Source: Peribacillus loiseleuriae (lineage in GTDB: Bacteria; Bacillota; Bacilli; Bacillales; DSM-1321). From it: 64,000 bases of DNA. The DNA lies in NCBI RefSeq assembly GCF_001183985.1, contig NZ_LFZW01000001.1:4493621-4557620 (forward strand). The letters run 5' to 3'. Under the pieces are notes generated by a model, which ran no database searches, was not told the DNA's origin, and was given only the letters and a program-made list of their open reading frames with translations. Below are positions 56,654 to 64,000 of the stretch, piece after piece. Within the stretch, counting starts at the first letter, position 1; each line of letters opens with the position of its first letter. Both the position numbers and the translations under genes were made by a program.

Positions 56654-59047
56654 TCAATTACTCAGCGGCTTTCCTTTAAGAAGCATATGTTGCATTCTCT
56701 GCTGTGATTCCGGCATAGAAATTAAGCTCAAAAATGCCTCTTTTTCTAAGTTCAATAAATATTGTTCATCCACTTCTGTACCATATGGAACTCTTCCGCC
56801 TGCAAGAACAAAGGCAAGCTTTTTCGCTATGACCATGTCATGCTCAGAGATATATCCTGTTAAACGCATAGACTCGGCACCTAATAGAAGAGTTGCATAT
56901 CCTGATTCACCCACAACTGGAATTTTTGTCTTTACCGGAGCCGTGTAGCCTTGCTCATATAACGCAAGAACCGCTTGTTTTGCATCATAAATTAAGTGAT
57001 CTGAATTTACACTGATTCCATCTGCGAAATTCAAGAAATTATTTTCACGTGCTTCTTCTCCTGAAGTGGAAACCTTTGCCGTTGCAACCATTTCAAATAC
57101 TTTGTTTGCAACTTGCTGCAAATCAAATCCCACACCTTTTGGCAAGCCCTTCAACGTCTTATAATAGAGCTCCTTCGCTCCACCGCCGCCTGGAATTAAA
57201 CCAACTCCCGCTTCAACAAGACCCATGTACGTTTCCATAGATGCCTGAATACGAGAAGCTGGAAGACAAACTTCAGCTCCTCCACCTAAGGTCATATTAA
57301 ATGGTGCTACAACAACCGGTTTCGAGCTGTATTTAATTTTCAGCATCGCTTTTTGGAATTGAGTGATCACCATATCTAATTCGAAAATATTATCGTCTTG
57401 CGCTTCCATAAGCATTAAGGCTATATTCGCTCCGACACAGAAGTTCTTCCCTTGGTTACCAATGACAAGACCTTTGTAATTCGCTGCTACTTCCTCAATT
57501 GTAAAGTTAATCATTTGGATGATATCAAGTCCAATTGCATTGTTCTGTGAGGTGAATTCAAGCAATGCCACACCATCACCGATATCGATTAATGTTGCAC
57601 CACTATTCTTTTTGATGATCCCTTTTTGCTTTTTCATCTTTTTCAAATTGATTGCTTTAGGATTTTCGATAAGTGGCTTGTATTCACCTAGATGAAAGTA
57701 TAACGTTTCTCCTCGCTCATTTTCTTTGTAAAAGTGAGTGAATCCATTTCCGAGCATCTCTTTTACCCATTTTGGTACATGAACGCCTTCTTGCTCTAAT
57801 TTCGTAACGGATTTCTCTATTCCAATTGCATCCCATGTTTCAAACGGACCTTTAGACCAGCCGAATCCCCATTTCATCGCTTGGTCGATTGCCACGATAT
57901 CGTCTGCAATTTCACCAAGTTGCTGCGCAGAGTAAGTAAGCATTGGCGTCAAAATATTCCACAAGAGCTGTCCGGCACGATCATCCGAATATATAAGTGC
58001 TTTCATTTTATTTGAAAAACCTTTTGCCTGCTTGCTCATTTCAGTAGAGGCCGTTTTTAGTTTCTTTCTCGGCCCGTAGTCCAAAGCTTGCGAATCAAGT
58101 TCAAGAATTTCCTTTCCTTTTTTCAAAAAAAATCCCTGGCCGCTTTTACTCCCCAGCCACCCTTTTTCAATCATCTTGGTTACGAAGTCAGGAATCTGAA
58201 AGACATCCTTCTCTTTACCATCTACCTGTTCATATACGTTTTTCGCTACATGTGCAAATGTATCTAATCCAACAACGTCTAATGTACGAAACGTTGCACT
58301 TTTCGGTCTACCAATTATTGGTCCTGTAATGGAATCTACTTCGCCGATGCTATAACCGCCTTTTAACATTTCCTGAACCGTTACAAGTAAGCCATATGTC
58401 CCAATTCGATTAGCGATGAAGTTTGGTGTATCTTTCGCTTCAACAACCCCTTTTCCGAGGATATCTTCACCAAATTGTTTCATGAATAAGAGTACTTCTG
58501 GATCAGTTGATTTCGTTGGGATGACTTCAAGCAACTTTAAATACCGTGGCGGGTTAAAAAAGTGGGTTCCTAGAAAGTTCTTTTGGAAATCTGACGAACG
58601 CCCATCCGCCATAGCTTCGATCGATATGCCTGATGTATTGGAGCTGATAATGCTACCTTGTTTTCTATATTGGTCAACTTTTGCGAAGATTTCCTTTTTC
58701 ACATGTAGATTTTCAACAACTACCTCAATGATCCAATCGACAGAGCTAAGTTTCTCTAAGTCATCTTCAAAGTTACCTGCTTCAATTAATGCGAGTTTAC
58801 TTTTTGAAGTAAGTGGGGCAGGCTTTTGTTTCAAGAGTTTTTGAATAGATGAAAGGCTTATTCGGTTTCTCACCATTTTATCTTTAAGTGATAATCCTAG
58901 TTTCTTTTCATCCTCGGAAAGCTCTCGAGGCACAATATCTAAAAGATAAGTTGGTATTCCTATGTTAGCAAGATGTGCAGCAATCCCTGAGCCCATAACT
59001 CCAGACCCTAGAACAGCAGCCTTTCTGATTTGTCGAACCAAATTCAT
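56654..59047 (-). CDS. fadN: 3-hydroxyacyl-CoA dehydrogenase / enoyl-CoA hydratase FadN
   Basis: Bifunctional beta-oxidation enzyme, about 797 residues. The Rossmann motif AAVLGSGVMGSGIAAHLANI is N-terminal, GTHFFNPPRYLKLLEVIPT and DTPNFIANRIGTYGLLVTVQ are the HADH core, and VVVAPFNMTLGGGAEVCLPA starts the crotonase-like part at the C-terminus. Start is ATG at 59047 or TTG at 59041 (GGGGG lies 8 bases before the TTG); the further upstream frame overlaps the FadR operator, so is excluded. First gene of the operon fadN-fadA-fadE. Confidence 0.95.
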   Translation of the reverse strand: MNLVRQIRKAAVLGSGVMGSGIAAHLANIGIPTYLLDIVPRELSEDEKKLGLSLKDKMVRNRISLSSIQKLLKQKPAPLTSKSKLALIEAGNFEDDLEKLSSVDWIIEVVVENLHVKKEIFAKVDQYRKQGSIISSNTSGISIEAMADGRSSDFQKNFLGTHFFNPPRYLKLLEVIPTKSTDPEVLLFMKQFGEDILGKGVVEAKDTPNFIANRIGTYGLLVTVQEMLKGGYSIGEVDSITGPIIGRPKSATFRTLDVVGLDTFAHVAKNVYEQVDGKEKDVFQIPDFVTKMIEKGWLGSKSGQGFFLKKGKEILELDSQALDYGPRKKLKTASTEMSKQAKGFSNKMKALIYSDDRAGQLLWNILTPMLTYSAQQLGEIADDIVAIDQAMKWGFGWSKGPFETWDAIGIEKSVTKLEQEGVHVPKWVKEMLGNGFTHFYKENERGETLYFHLGEYKPLIENPKAINLKKMKKQKGIIKKNSGATLIDIGDGVALLEFTSQNNAIGLDIIQMINFTIEEVAANYKGLVIGNQGKNFCVGANIALMLMEAQDDNIFELDMVITQFQKAMLKIKYSSKPVVVAPFNMTLGGGAEVCLPASRIQASMETYMGLVEAGVGLIPGGGGAKELYYKTLKGLPKGVGFDLQQVANKVFEMVATAKVSTSGEEARENNFLNFADGISVNSDHLIYDAKQAVLALYEQGYTAPVKTKIPVVGESGYATLLLGAESMRLTGYISEHDMVIAKKLAFVLAGGRVPYGTEVDEQYLLNLEKEAFLSLISMPESQQRMQHMLLKGKPLSN

Positions 59048-59069
59048 ATCCCCCTTACTCATATACTTT

Positions 59070-59087
59070 GAATGAACACTCATTCAT
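59070..59087. promoter_or_regulatory. FadR-type operator upstream of fadN
   Basis: TGAATGA-ACAC-TCATTCA, a perfect 7 bp dyad with a 4 base centre. It agrees with the B. subtilis FadR (YsiA) box as I remember it (TGAATGA-N4-TCATTCA). Its 22 base distance to the fadN ATG places it near the transcription start. Confidence 0.88.
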
Positions 59088-59250
59088 TTTTTCATTAAAA
59101 AATAAGCAATCTTTTTTCTACTTTAAATATAGGTGATTTCAGAAAATTCCGCAATCATTATTGGCTAAAAACGTCATTTTTTCATTCAACAAATGGTGAC
59201 ATATTATTTCTCTAACCACAAAGAATAACAAGGTAGGAGGTGATTCGTAA

Positions 59251-59382
59251 ATGGTCAAACGTAAAGATAATCCATCAAAGGCTGCAGTAAGTGCAGCGAG
59301 CGTAAAAGGAAACGCAGGTCCTGGAGTAGAAGGACATGGACAAAACAAAGTGAACAGTACAAATAATCAATTTAAAAAATAA
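59251..59382 (+). CDS. yuzL: YuzL-family small spore-associated protein
   Basis: A 43 residue basic peptide (MVKRKDNPSKAAVSAASVKG, then NAGPGVEGHGQNKVNSTNNQ and FKK). AGGAGGTGA lies 7 bases before the ATG. It matches the YuzL family next to fadN in B. subtilis. It looks like a small acid-soluble-type spore protein in composition (Lys, Asn, Gly, Ala) but its role is unknown. Its stop codon is the TAA in the ATAAA of an R1 repeat. Confidence 0.85.
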   Translation: MVKRKDNPSKAAVSAASVKGNAGPGVEGHGQNKVNSTNNQFKK

Positions 59383-59515
59383 AGTGAAACTTCCATAAGT
59401 TTTATCCACTAGGGATGGGCAGTCCCGTTTGACAGGCTGTTTATCTCTACCTATTTTTTCTTGATGCTCTCACAAAGGCGAGTTGGAGGACTACAACCTG
59501 TTAAACCGAGATAAA
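59379..59515 (+). repeat. R1 repeat, long form, between yuzL and yusN
   Basis: A 137 bp copy with ATAAA at both ends (59379-59383 and 59511-59515). It has GTGAAACTTCCATAAG, CAGTCCCGTTTGACAGGCTG, CCTATTTTTTCTTG, a GAGTTGGAGGACTACAACCTG arm and TTAAACCGAGATAAAG. Its end is 80 bases before the yusN start; same orientation. Confidence 0.86.
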
Positions 59516-59594
59516 GTCGTTACTCGCCATAGTATATAAAGCAATTAACAACGGTATTTTTTTAGAAGAAACATAATTTTAAGGAGGCATGATG

Positions 59595-59873
59595 ATGCAA
59601 CAAAGTATACAAGGAAACCAGCCACAGAGTAATGTACCTGTTGGAATTATGAAACAGCCGCCAAAAATGGTTTCAACGAAAGATAGCCTTTATTTAAAAG
59701 ATATGCTGTCCTGGAATTTACTAGCTATGAAAAAGGCCCATTTCTTCGCCGCTCAATGCCAAGATCAACAAGTCGTGCAAGCCTTGAATAAATATGGTCA
59801 AATGCATCAGCGCCATTATAATACCATCCTTACACATCTTGATCCGGCTCAACAAAATCAACAGCTACAATAA
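59595..59873 (+). CDS. yusN: Spore coat protein YusN (CotF-like)
   Basis: A 92 residue protein with the CotF-type helical core STKDSLYLKDMLSWNLLAMK, KKAHFFAAQCQDQQVVQALN and KYGQMHQRHYNTILTHL, plus Gln-rich ends. The third of three ATGs (59595) has best spacing to AAGGAGG. Expressed in the mother cell by analogy with CotF. Upstream lies an R1 repeat. Confidence 0.87.
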   Translation: MQQSIQGNQPQSNVPVGIMKQPPKMVSTKDSLYLKDMLSWNLLAMKKAHFFAAQCQDQQVVQALNKYGQMHQRHYNTILTHLDPAQQNQQLQ

Positions 59874-59897
59874 TAACTTTGAAAGGAGATATGCAAA

Positions 59898-60233
59898 TTG
59901 TCCAATCAAAATAAAATACAAAACCCTGAAGCTCCCATTCCCAAAACACCACAAATGAATGAACGTGATTTCATTAATGATATGCTTAGTACGGAAAAAT
60001 ATTTAAAAAGTTCTTATGGAGTGGCATTGAATGAATTGAGCAATCAGACTCTGTACCAGGATATTCAATCCATCAATACCGAAGTGGAAACAGCGCAAAG
60101 GGAACTATATTACTTAATGTTCGAAAAAGGCTGGTATGCTCTTGAAAAAGAAGAACCTCAAAAAGTCGGTCAAGCCTACCAACAATTTAACGGCTATAAA
60201 AACCAATTTCCTTATAGTCCTGGAATACAATAA
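59898..60233 (+). CDS. CotF-family spore coat protein
   Basis: A 111 residue protein with the CotF-type helices ERDFINDMLSTEKYLKSSYG, ALNELSNQTLYQDIQSINTE and ETAQRELYYLMFEKGWYALE, and a Pro-rich N-terminus. TTG start with AAAGGAGAT 7 bases upstream. It follows yusN by 24 bases, so the two are an operon of coat proteins. Confidence 0.87.
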   Translation: MSNQNKIQNPEAPIPKTPQMNERDFINDMLSTEKYLKSSYGVALNELSNQTLYQDIQSINTEVETAQRELYYLMFEKGWYALEKEEPQKVGQAYQQFNGYKNQFPYSPGIQ

Positions 60234-60245
60234 TGTTCATAACGA

Positions 60246-60280
60246 ACAAAAGGAGAAGGCTAAGCCTTCTCCTTTTGTTC
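60246..60280. terminator. Bidirectional terminator between the CotF-like gene and yusU
   Basis: AAAAGGAGAAGGC and GCCTTCTCCTTTT, a perfect 13 bp stem with a 3 base loop. The yusU stop codon is inside the loop region. Confidence 0.92.
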
Positions 60281-60514
60281 TCGATAGTCGTCGTTCAGTT
60301 TTTTTATTTCTTGAATCAGCTTAATCATGTCTTGTTTTGCTTCTGGATAGGTAGCATTCCAATGCTTAGCAAGGGCAGGCATCGATTTAGCTATATACGA
60401 ATAAAGTGCCCAATACCGGACCTTTTCCTGAAGCTCAAAATCATTTTCTCCAGTAAGAAGCTCCGTATATTTCTCAATCAAACCATCAAATTGCTCAGTA
60501 AATTGATCGTTCAT
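60260..60514 (-). CDS. yusU: DUF2573 protein YusU
   Basis: An 84 residue helical protein (MNDQFTEQFDGLIEKYTELL, KVRYWALYSYIAKSMPALAK, HWNATYPEAKQDMIKLIQEI). Matches YusU/DUF2573; function unknown. AAAGGAGTG lies 7 bases before the ATG at 60514. Confidence 0.9.
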   Translation of the reverse strand: MNDQFTEQFDGLIEKYTELLTGENDFELQEKVRYWALYSYIAKSMPALAKHWNATYPEAKQDMIKLIQEIKKLNDDYREQKEKA

Positions 60515-60626
60515 ATCAACACTCCTTTGCAAGTGACTTTATGTTTTAACGAGCTCTCTATTTTCGTACAGGATAAGAATGTATAAGTCTTTTGAACGAG
60601 TTTTGATGTCTAGCTTCAGCGCTTTC

Positions 60627-61811
60627 TTATTTATCCGTAGAAAACATATATTTCTTATAATGATATCTAATACTAAAAATCAAGCCCATCGCCATCATAT
60701 TCCCCATCAACGAGCTCCCACCATAGCTAATGAAAGGAAGCGGAATACCTGTAATCGGCAAAACACCAATCGTCATGCCAATATTTTGAAATACATGGAA
60801 CGTAATCATACTAATTACCCCAACACAAATATACGTATAGAAGTTATTTTTCGTGTCCATCCCTGTTTTCGTTATGTGATAAAGTAGTAAGAAAAACAGA
60901 CTAACGACAATACTTGATCCAAGAAAGCCGAATTCTTCGCCAATCACACTAAAGATGAAATCAGAATGACTTTCCGGCAAATATACTTCTCTAGCACCGA
61001 TTCCACCTTCTAATGCTTTCCCTGTAGTTTGTCCTGATCCGATCGCCAGCAATGATTTCGTTAATTGATACCCTGTTGAACTGGCGTAATTATACGGATC
61101 TAACCAAGAATAAATTCGTCCAAATTGATATTGCTTAACTCCTAAGTATTTTTCTAAAATATCAGGTTGCCATAGAACGAAATAAAATATCGTTCCAGCG
61201 ACAGCTGCCCCGCCTGCAAAAATAGGTGTTAGTATCTTCCATGAAACACCTGAAACAAAAATCACTCCAACTAAAATCGCAATTAATACAAGTGAAGTAC
61301 CTAAGTCAGGTTGCAACATAACTAGCATAATCGGCGCCATCGTTACAAGACCTAGCTTCAATAGCAGCCAGAAATCCGTTTTAATCGTCTTAATTGGATT
61401 TTTTTCATGATGAGTGGTCGCCACGTTGGCAAGCGCTACAATCAAAAACGTCTTCATGAATTCAGAAGGCTGAATCGACCCCACCTTTTTAATGACAAAC
61501 CAACTCTTGGCTCCATTTATGTTAGGAGCTAATGAATCTGGGGCTATCACTAGCAAGAAAAGTAGAAAAAGCCCAAAGCCATACGCATACCAAGTTATTT
61601 TCTTTAATTGATCTGAATCAAAGGTAATAATGGATGCTATAATACCTACACCAACCGCGTACCAAAACACTTGTTGAATTAAAAAGTTATTGGCATATTG
61701 CCCAGATGTCTGCGCACTGTAAATCGCAATACAGCTCGTAATAAACAGAAGAAATAGTAAAAAGGCTAATGTATAATCAATTCTAGATGAAAATTTATTA
61801 TTTGATTCCAT
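60627..61811 (-). CDS. RodA/FtsW/SpoVE-family (SEDS) peptidoglycan polymerase
   Basis: A 394 residue SEDS protein with about ten membrane segments. Conserved SEDS residues: GAKSWFVIKKVGSIQPSEFM (E in the catalytic region; usually QPSE), MLQPDLGTSLVLIAIL, GYQLTKSLLAIGSGQTTGKA, LPESHSDFIFSVIGEEFGFL and GIPLPFISYGGSSLMGNMMA. It polymerises glycan strands with a class-B PBP. Shape matches RodA-like members; whether it is main RodA or a paralogue cannot be told from this window. No PBP lies nearby. AGGGGAGAG precedes the ATG. Confidence 0.92.
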   Translation of the reverse strand: MESNNKFSSRIDYTLAFLLFLLFITSCIAIYSAQTSGQYANNFLIQQVFWYAVGVGIIASIITFDSDQLKKITWYAYGFGLFLLFLLVIAPDSLAPNINGAKSWFVIKKVGSIQPSEFMKTFLIVALANVATTHHEKNPIKTIKTDFWLLLKLGLVTMAPIMLVMLQPDLGTSLVLIAILVGVIFVSGVSWKILTPIFAGGAAVAGTIFYFVLWQPDILEKYLGVKQYQFGRIYSWLDPYNYASSTGYQLTKSLLAIGSGQTTGKALEGGIGAREVYLPESHSDFIFSVIGEEFGFLGSSIVVSLFFLLLYHITKTGMDTKNNFYTYICVGVISMITFHVFQNIGMTIGVLPITGIPLPFISYGGSSLMGNMMAMGLIFSIRYHYKKYMFSTDK

Positions 61812-61960
61812 ATAACTCTCCCCTAAGAAGGATTAAGGGAACTATGATCTATAGCATATTTTGCGAAAATAATCCCTTTCGTACACCTATCCATTATACT
61901 GTAAACAGACAAAATCACAACTATATCGTTATATTGGATATTTCCCCACACAGTCCCAAC

Positions 61961-62632
61961 TTATCGTCTTTCTGCGCTAAGGCGCCTTCTCTTCATGTAG
62001 GTGGTTACAAGACCCTGATTTGGAGAAAATAGAAAAGCCAATCCAAAGATTGCACCCGCAACACTGACCATACATCCTGCTATCGATGCATCTAGCATCA
62101 CCGCGATGTAATAGCCCATTAATGTGCTCAACACCCCAATCCCCATACTAATGAGAATCATCCGGTTTAATTTCTCCGTCAGCATATACGCAGTTGTTGC
62201 TGGAATAATCAACATGCCAACAACAAGAATGGATCCGACACTATCAAAGGAAGCAACGATCGTAACAGACACCATGCCCATTAATAAATAATGAAAGAAA
62301 ACGCCCGGGATTCCAATCGCTGCAATTTTAAACTGTTAAAAAAAAAGCGTTACTACTAAAATATTTAATAAAAAAATACTACCAACAATCCAAAATGCTT
62401 TCGGTGCTTCCATTCCAAACACCTGCCATGTATCCCAAGGTACATAGGCGATTTCCCCATATAAAACATGCTCCAGATCGAAATCAATCTGCTGAGTAAA
62501 TAAACTTACGAGCAATACTCCAACAGCAAATAATGATGTGAATACGACACCTACTACTTGAATGCCTATCACAACAGCCAAAACAAGCAGGAGCATAATC
62601 AGATAATCGAGAAATACGATCGGTAGCCCGTT
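61961..62632 (-). pseudogene. Mn/Zn ABC transporter permease (MntD/ZnuB family), broken
   Basis: One reading frame interrupted by a stop. The upper part (62596 down to 62336) holds VVGVVFTSLFAVGVLLVSLF and DFDLEHVLYGEIAYVPWDTW, the family-typical periplasmic loop. It stops at TAA (62336-62338), where a Lys (AAA) is expected. The same frame goes on: QFKIAAIGIPGVFFHYLLMG, FDSVGSILVVGMLIIPATTA and VSVAGAIFGLAFLFSPNQG. About eight residues (FDPALAxA) are missing between KIAA and IGIP, a small deletion. The N-terminal third is also absent. No MntA or MntB gene is nearby. Three lesions, so a pseudogene. Confidence 0.88.
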
Positions 62633-62677
62633 TCATATATTCTTGTCTAATTATTACTTCCCTTTCAAAATTAAACA

Positions 62678-62706
62678 TTGCTTGTCCACTTGAAATATAC
62701 TATACT
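62678..62706 (+). promoter_or_regulatory. Probable promoter of the lysine riboswitch-permease transcript
   Basis: TTGCTT (62678-62683), 17 base spacer, TATACT (62701-62706). The predicted start would be about 35 bases before the riboswitch P1. Confidence 0.65.
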
Positions 62707-62744
62707 ACAATCATATTTAATTAAATATTCCCATTCACCGATGG

Positions 62745-62912
62745 GATAGAGGCTGCAGTTTATAAGAGTAAAACGGACGAGATTCAATGAAATTCACGAC
62801 TCCGTTTGAAAGGATAAGTTGCCGAAGTTTGGATAAATCATTGAATATCCGGACTGGCGATGTTTTCGAATAGGAACATCACTGTCACGTTTATTAACGT
62901 GGAGAGCTATCT
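62745..62912 (+). promoter_or_regulatory. Lysine riboswitch (L-box)
   Basis: Conserved blocks in order: GATAGAGGCTGCAGTTTATA, AGAGTAA, GAAAGGATAAGTTGCCGAAG, ACTGGCGATG, GAACATCACTGTCACG and GTGGAGAGCTATC. These match the lysine class (AGAGG..GC, GCCGAAG, CTGGCA/G, ACTGTCA, GTGGAGxGCTA). Followed by a terminator. It controls the permease gene downstream, which indicates lysine as the substrate. Confidence 0.93.
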
Positions 62913-62936
62913 TCGGAAGGATTTAACGGACTTATC

Positions 62937-62972
62937 AAACAGCCGTCGATCTTTTTCGACTGCTGTTTTTTT
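62937..62972 (+). terminator. Riboswitch-controlled terminator
   Basis: AACAGCCGTCGA and TCGACTGCTGTT with a small loop, followed by TTTTTTA. Expression platform of the lysine riboswitch. Confidence 0.92.
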
Positions 62973-63027
62973 ATTTGTCCTAAAATACCATGTAACCTTC
63001 CATCATAAAAAGGAGTGTACAATACAA

Positions 63028-64000
63028 TTGGAAAATTCGTCCAAAACATCTAACCCCACTCAATTAAAAAGAACTCTTAAAGCACGCCATCTGATGATGA
63101 TTTCTCTTGGAGGTTCAATCGGAACTGGGATATTTTTAGCAAGTGGTGGCGCTATTCATACAGCTGGTCCAGGTGGAGCGCTGCTCGCCTATGCGGCTGT
63201 CGGCATCATGGTTTATTTCTTAATGACCAGTCTTGCCGAGATGGCCGCCTACATGCCAGTAGCTGGTTCATTCAAAGTGTATGCAACGAATTTTGTTGAT
63301 CCAGCATTTGGTTTTGCTATTGGCTGGAATTATTGGTATAACTGGGCAATTACAATTGCCGCGGAGCTTGCTGCGGTTGTACTAATTATGAAATTTTGGT
63401 TTCCAGAAAGTCCTTCAGTTATGTGGAGCGCACTTGCACTCGCGATTATGTTTGGCTTCAACTATTTGTCTGTTAAGGGCTTTGGAGAAGCAGAGTTTTG
63501 GTTTGCACTCATTAAAGTTGTAACAGTCATCATCTTTATTGTTACTGGATTTTTAATGATTTTTGGCATTATGGGCGGAGAATCAATTGGCTTTACAAAC
63601 TTCACAATCGAGGATGCACCGTTTAATGGCGGATTCTTCGCCATTCTTGGAATCTTCATGGCAGCTGGTTTTTCTTTTCAAGGTACGGAATTACTCGGCG
63701 TAGCTGCTGGAGAAAGTGAAGAGCCAGAAAAAAATATTCCAAAAGCAATTAGCACTGTATTTTGGCGAATTCTTCTTTTTTACATTTTATCTATTTTTGT
63801 CATTGGGATGATTCTTCCGTACACAGATGAACGATTAATGAGTGAAGCGATTTCCGTAAGCCCGTTTACACTCGTTTTTGAACGCGCAGGATTTGCCTTC
63901 GCTGCATCCGTCATGAACGCCATCATTTTAACATCCGTCTTGTCTGCAGGTAACTCAGGCATGTACGCCTCTACTCGTATGCTTTGGGATTTAGCACGTG
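63028..64000 (+). CDS. lysP: Lysine-specific amino acid permease (APC family), 3' end outside window
   Basis: 324 codons of an APC-family permease. N-terminus RHLMMISLGGSIGTGIFLAS is the consensus helix 1 substrate region (GGSIGTGIFLASG); then AAYMPVAGSFKVYATNFVDP, GWNYWYNWAITIAAELAAVV, GIFMAAGFSFQGTELLGVAA with the GESEEPEKNIPKAI motif, and ILTSVLSAGNSGMYASTRML at the window edge. It is of the LysP/YvsH type and is downstream of a lysine riboswitch. TTG start with AAAAGGAGTG 10 bases upstream. Confidence 0.93.
   Translation, partial: MENSSKTSNPTQLKRTLKARHLMMISLGGSIGTGIFLASGGAIHTAGPGGALLAYAAVGIMVYFLMTSLAEMAAYMPVAGSFKVYATNFVDPAFGFAIGWNYWYNWAITIAAELAAVVLIMKFWFPESPSVMWSALALAIMFGFNYLSVKGFGEAEFWFALIKVVTVIIFIVTGFLMIFGIMGGESIGFTNFTIEDAPFNGGFFAILGIFMAAGFSFQGTELLGVAAGESEEPEKNIPKAISTVFWRILLFYILSIFVIGMILPYTDERLMSEAISVSPFTLVFERAGFAFAASVMNAIILTSVLSAGNSGMYASTRMLWDLAR

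Overview
The window is a stretch of chromosome from an endospore-forming low-GC Firmicute, most likely a Bacillaceae member (Bacillus sensu lato) that is not B. subtilis itself. Three things support this. Ribosome-binding sites are strong AGGAGG types with frequent TTG and GTG starts. Sporulation genes are abundant (kapB/kapD, yteA, yutH, yutC, lytH, yuzL, yusN and a CotF-like gene). The gene order follows the kapB to yusU arc of the B. subtilis chromosome, with many local losses. No tRNA, rRNA, CRISPR array, prophage or plasmid gene was seen.

Layout. 0-5.5 kb: truncated sodC, yteA, a DUF817 remnant, the ywnA-ywnB redox pair with a shared dyad operator, an orphan AAA ATPase, ppiB. 5.7-13.2 kb: kapB and kapD, a hotdog thioesterase, a HAD nucleotidase, an isolated ribA-ribD pair, a YuzC-like spore gene, pepA. 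13.7-22 kb: yuiD/C/B, a frameshifted NUDIX gene, yumC, and the Fe-S and redox cluster yutM, DUF2225, yuzB, yutJ, yuzD, yutI. 22-32 kb: thrB-thrC-hom, a 2-hydroxyacid dehydrogenase, yutH, yutG, yutF-yutE, yutD, yutC. 32-40 kb: lipA, lytH, an HD-GYP gene, an IS630-type insertion, yunC, yunD, yunF. 40-45 kb: sufCDSUB. 46.7-51.2 kb: metNPQ and metY, each behind a SAM riboswitch. 51.7-59.1 kb: yusE, yusF, gcvH, yusI and the fadN-fadA-fadE beta-oxidation genes behind a perfect FadR-type operator. 59.2-64 kb: yuzL, yusN, a CotF-like gene, yusU, a rodA/ftsW-type gene, a broken metal-permease gene, and a lysine riboswitch driving a lysine permease that runs off the edge.

The coding content is ordinary core Bacillaceae metabolism: Fe-S assembly (suf, yutM, yutI) feeding lipA and others, methionine and threonine supply, fatty-acid degradation, and spore formation. 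The unusual content is between the genes. At least four families of non-coding repeats (called R1 to R4 here) are scattered through the window. R1 has ATAAA at both ends, comes in 54 to 151 bp versions and recalls bcr1 of the B. cereus group. R2 is a 70 to 125 bp palindrome sitting almost always at gene 3' ends. R3 is about 190 bp with two stems that show compensatory base changes between copies. R4 is about 150 to 175 bp. R1 supplies stop codons to sufU and yuzL, and R3 supplies the last codons of thrB. These families, and the covariation in R1 and R3 in particular, are the best candidates for something undescribed. All product calls are from reading translated sequence and family memory; no database search was run.
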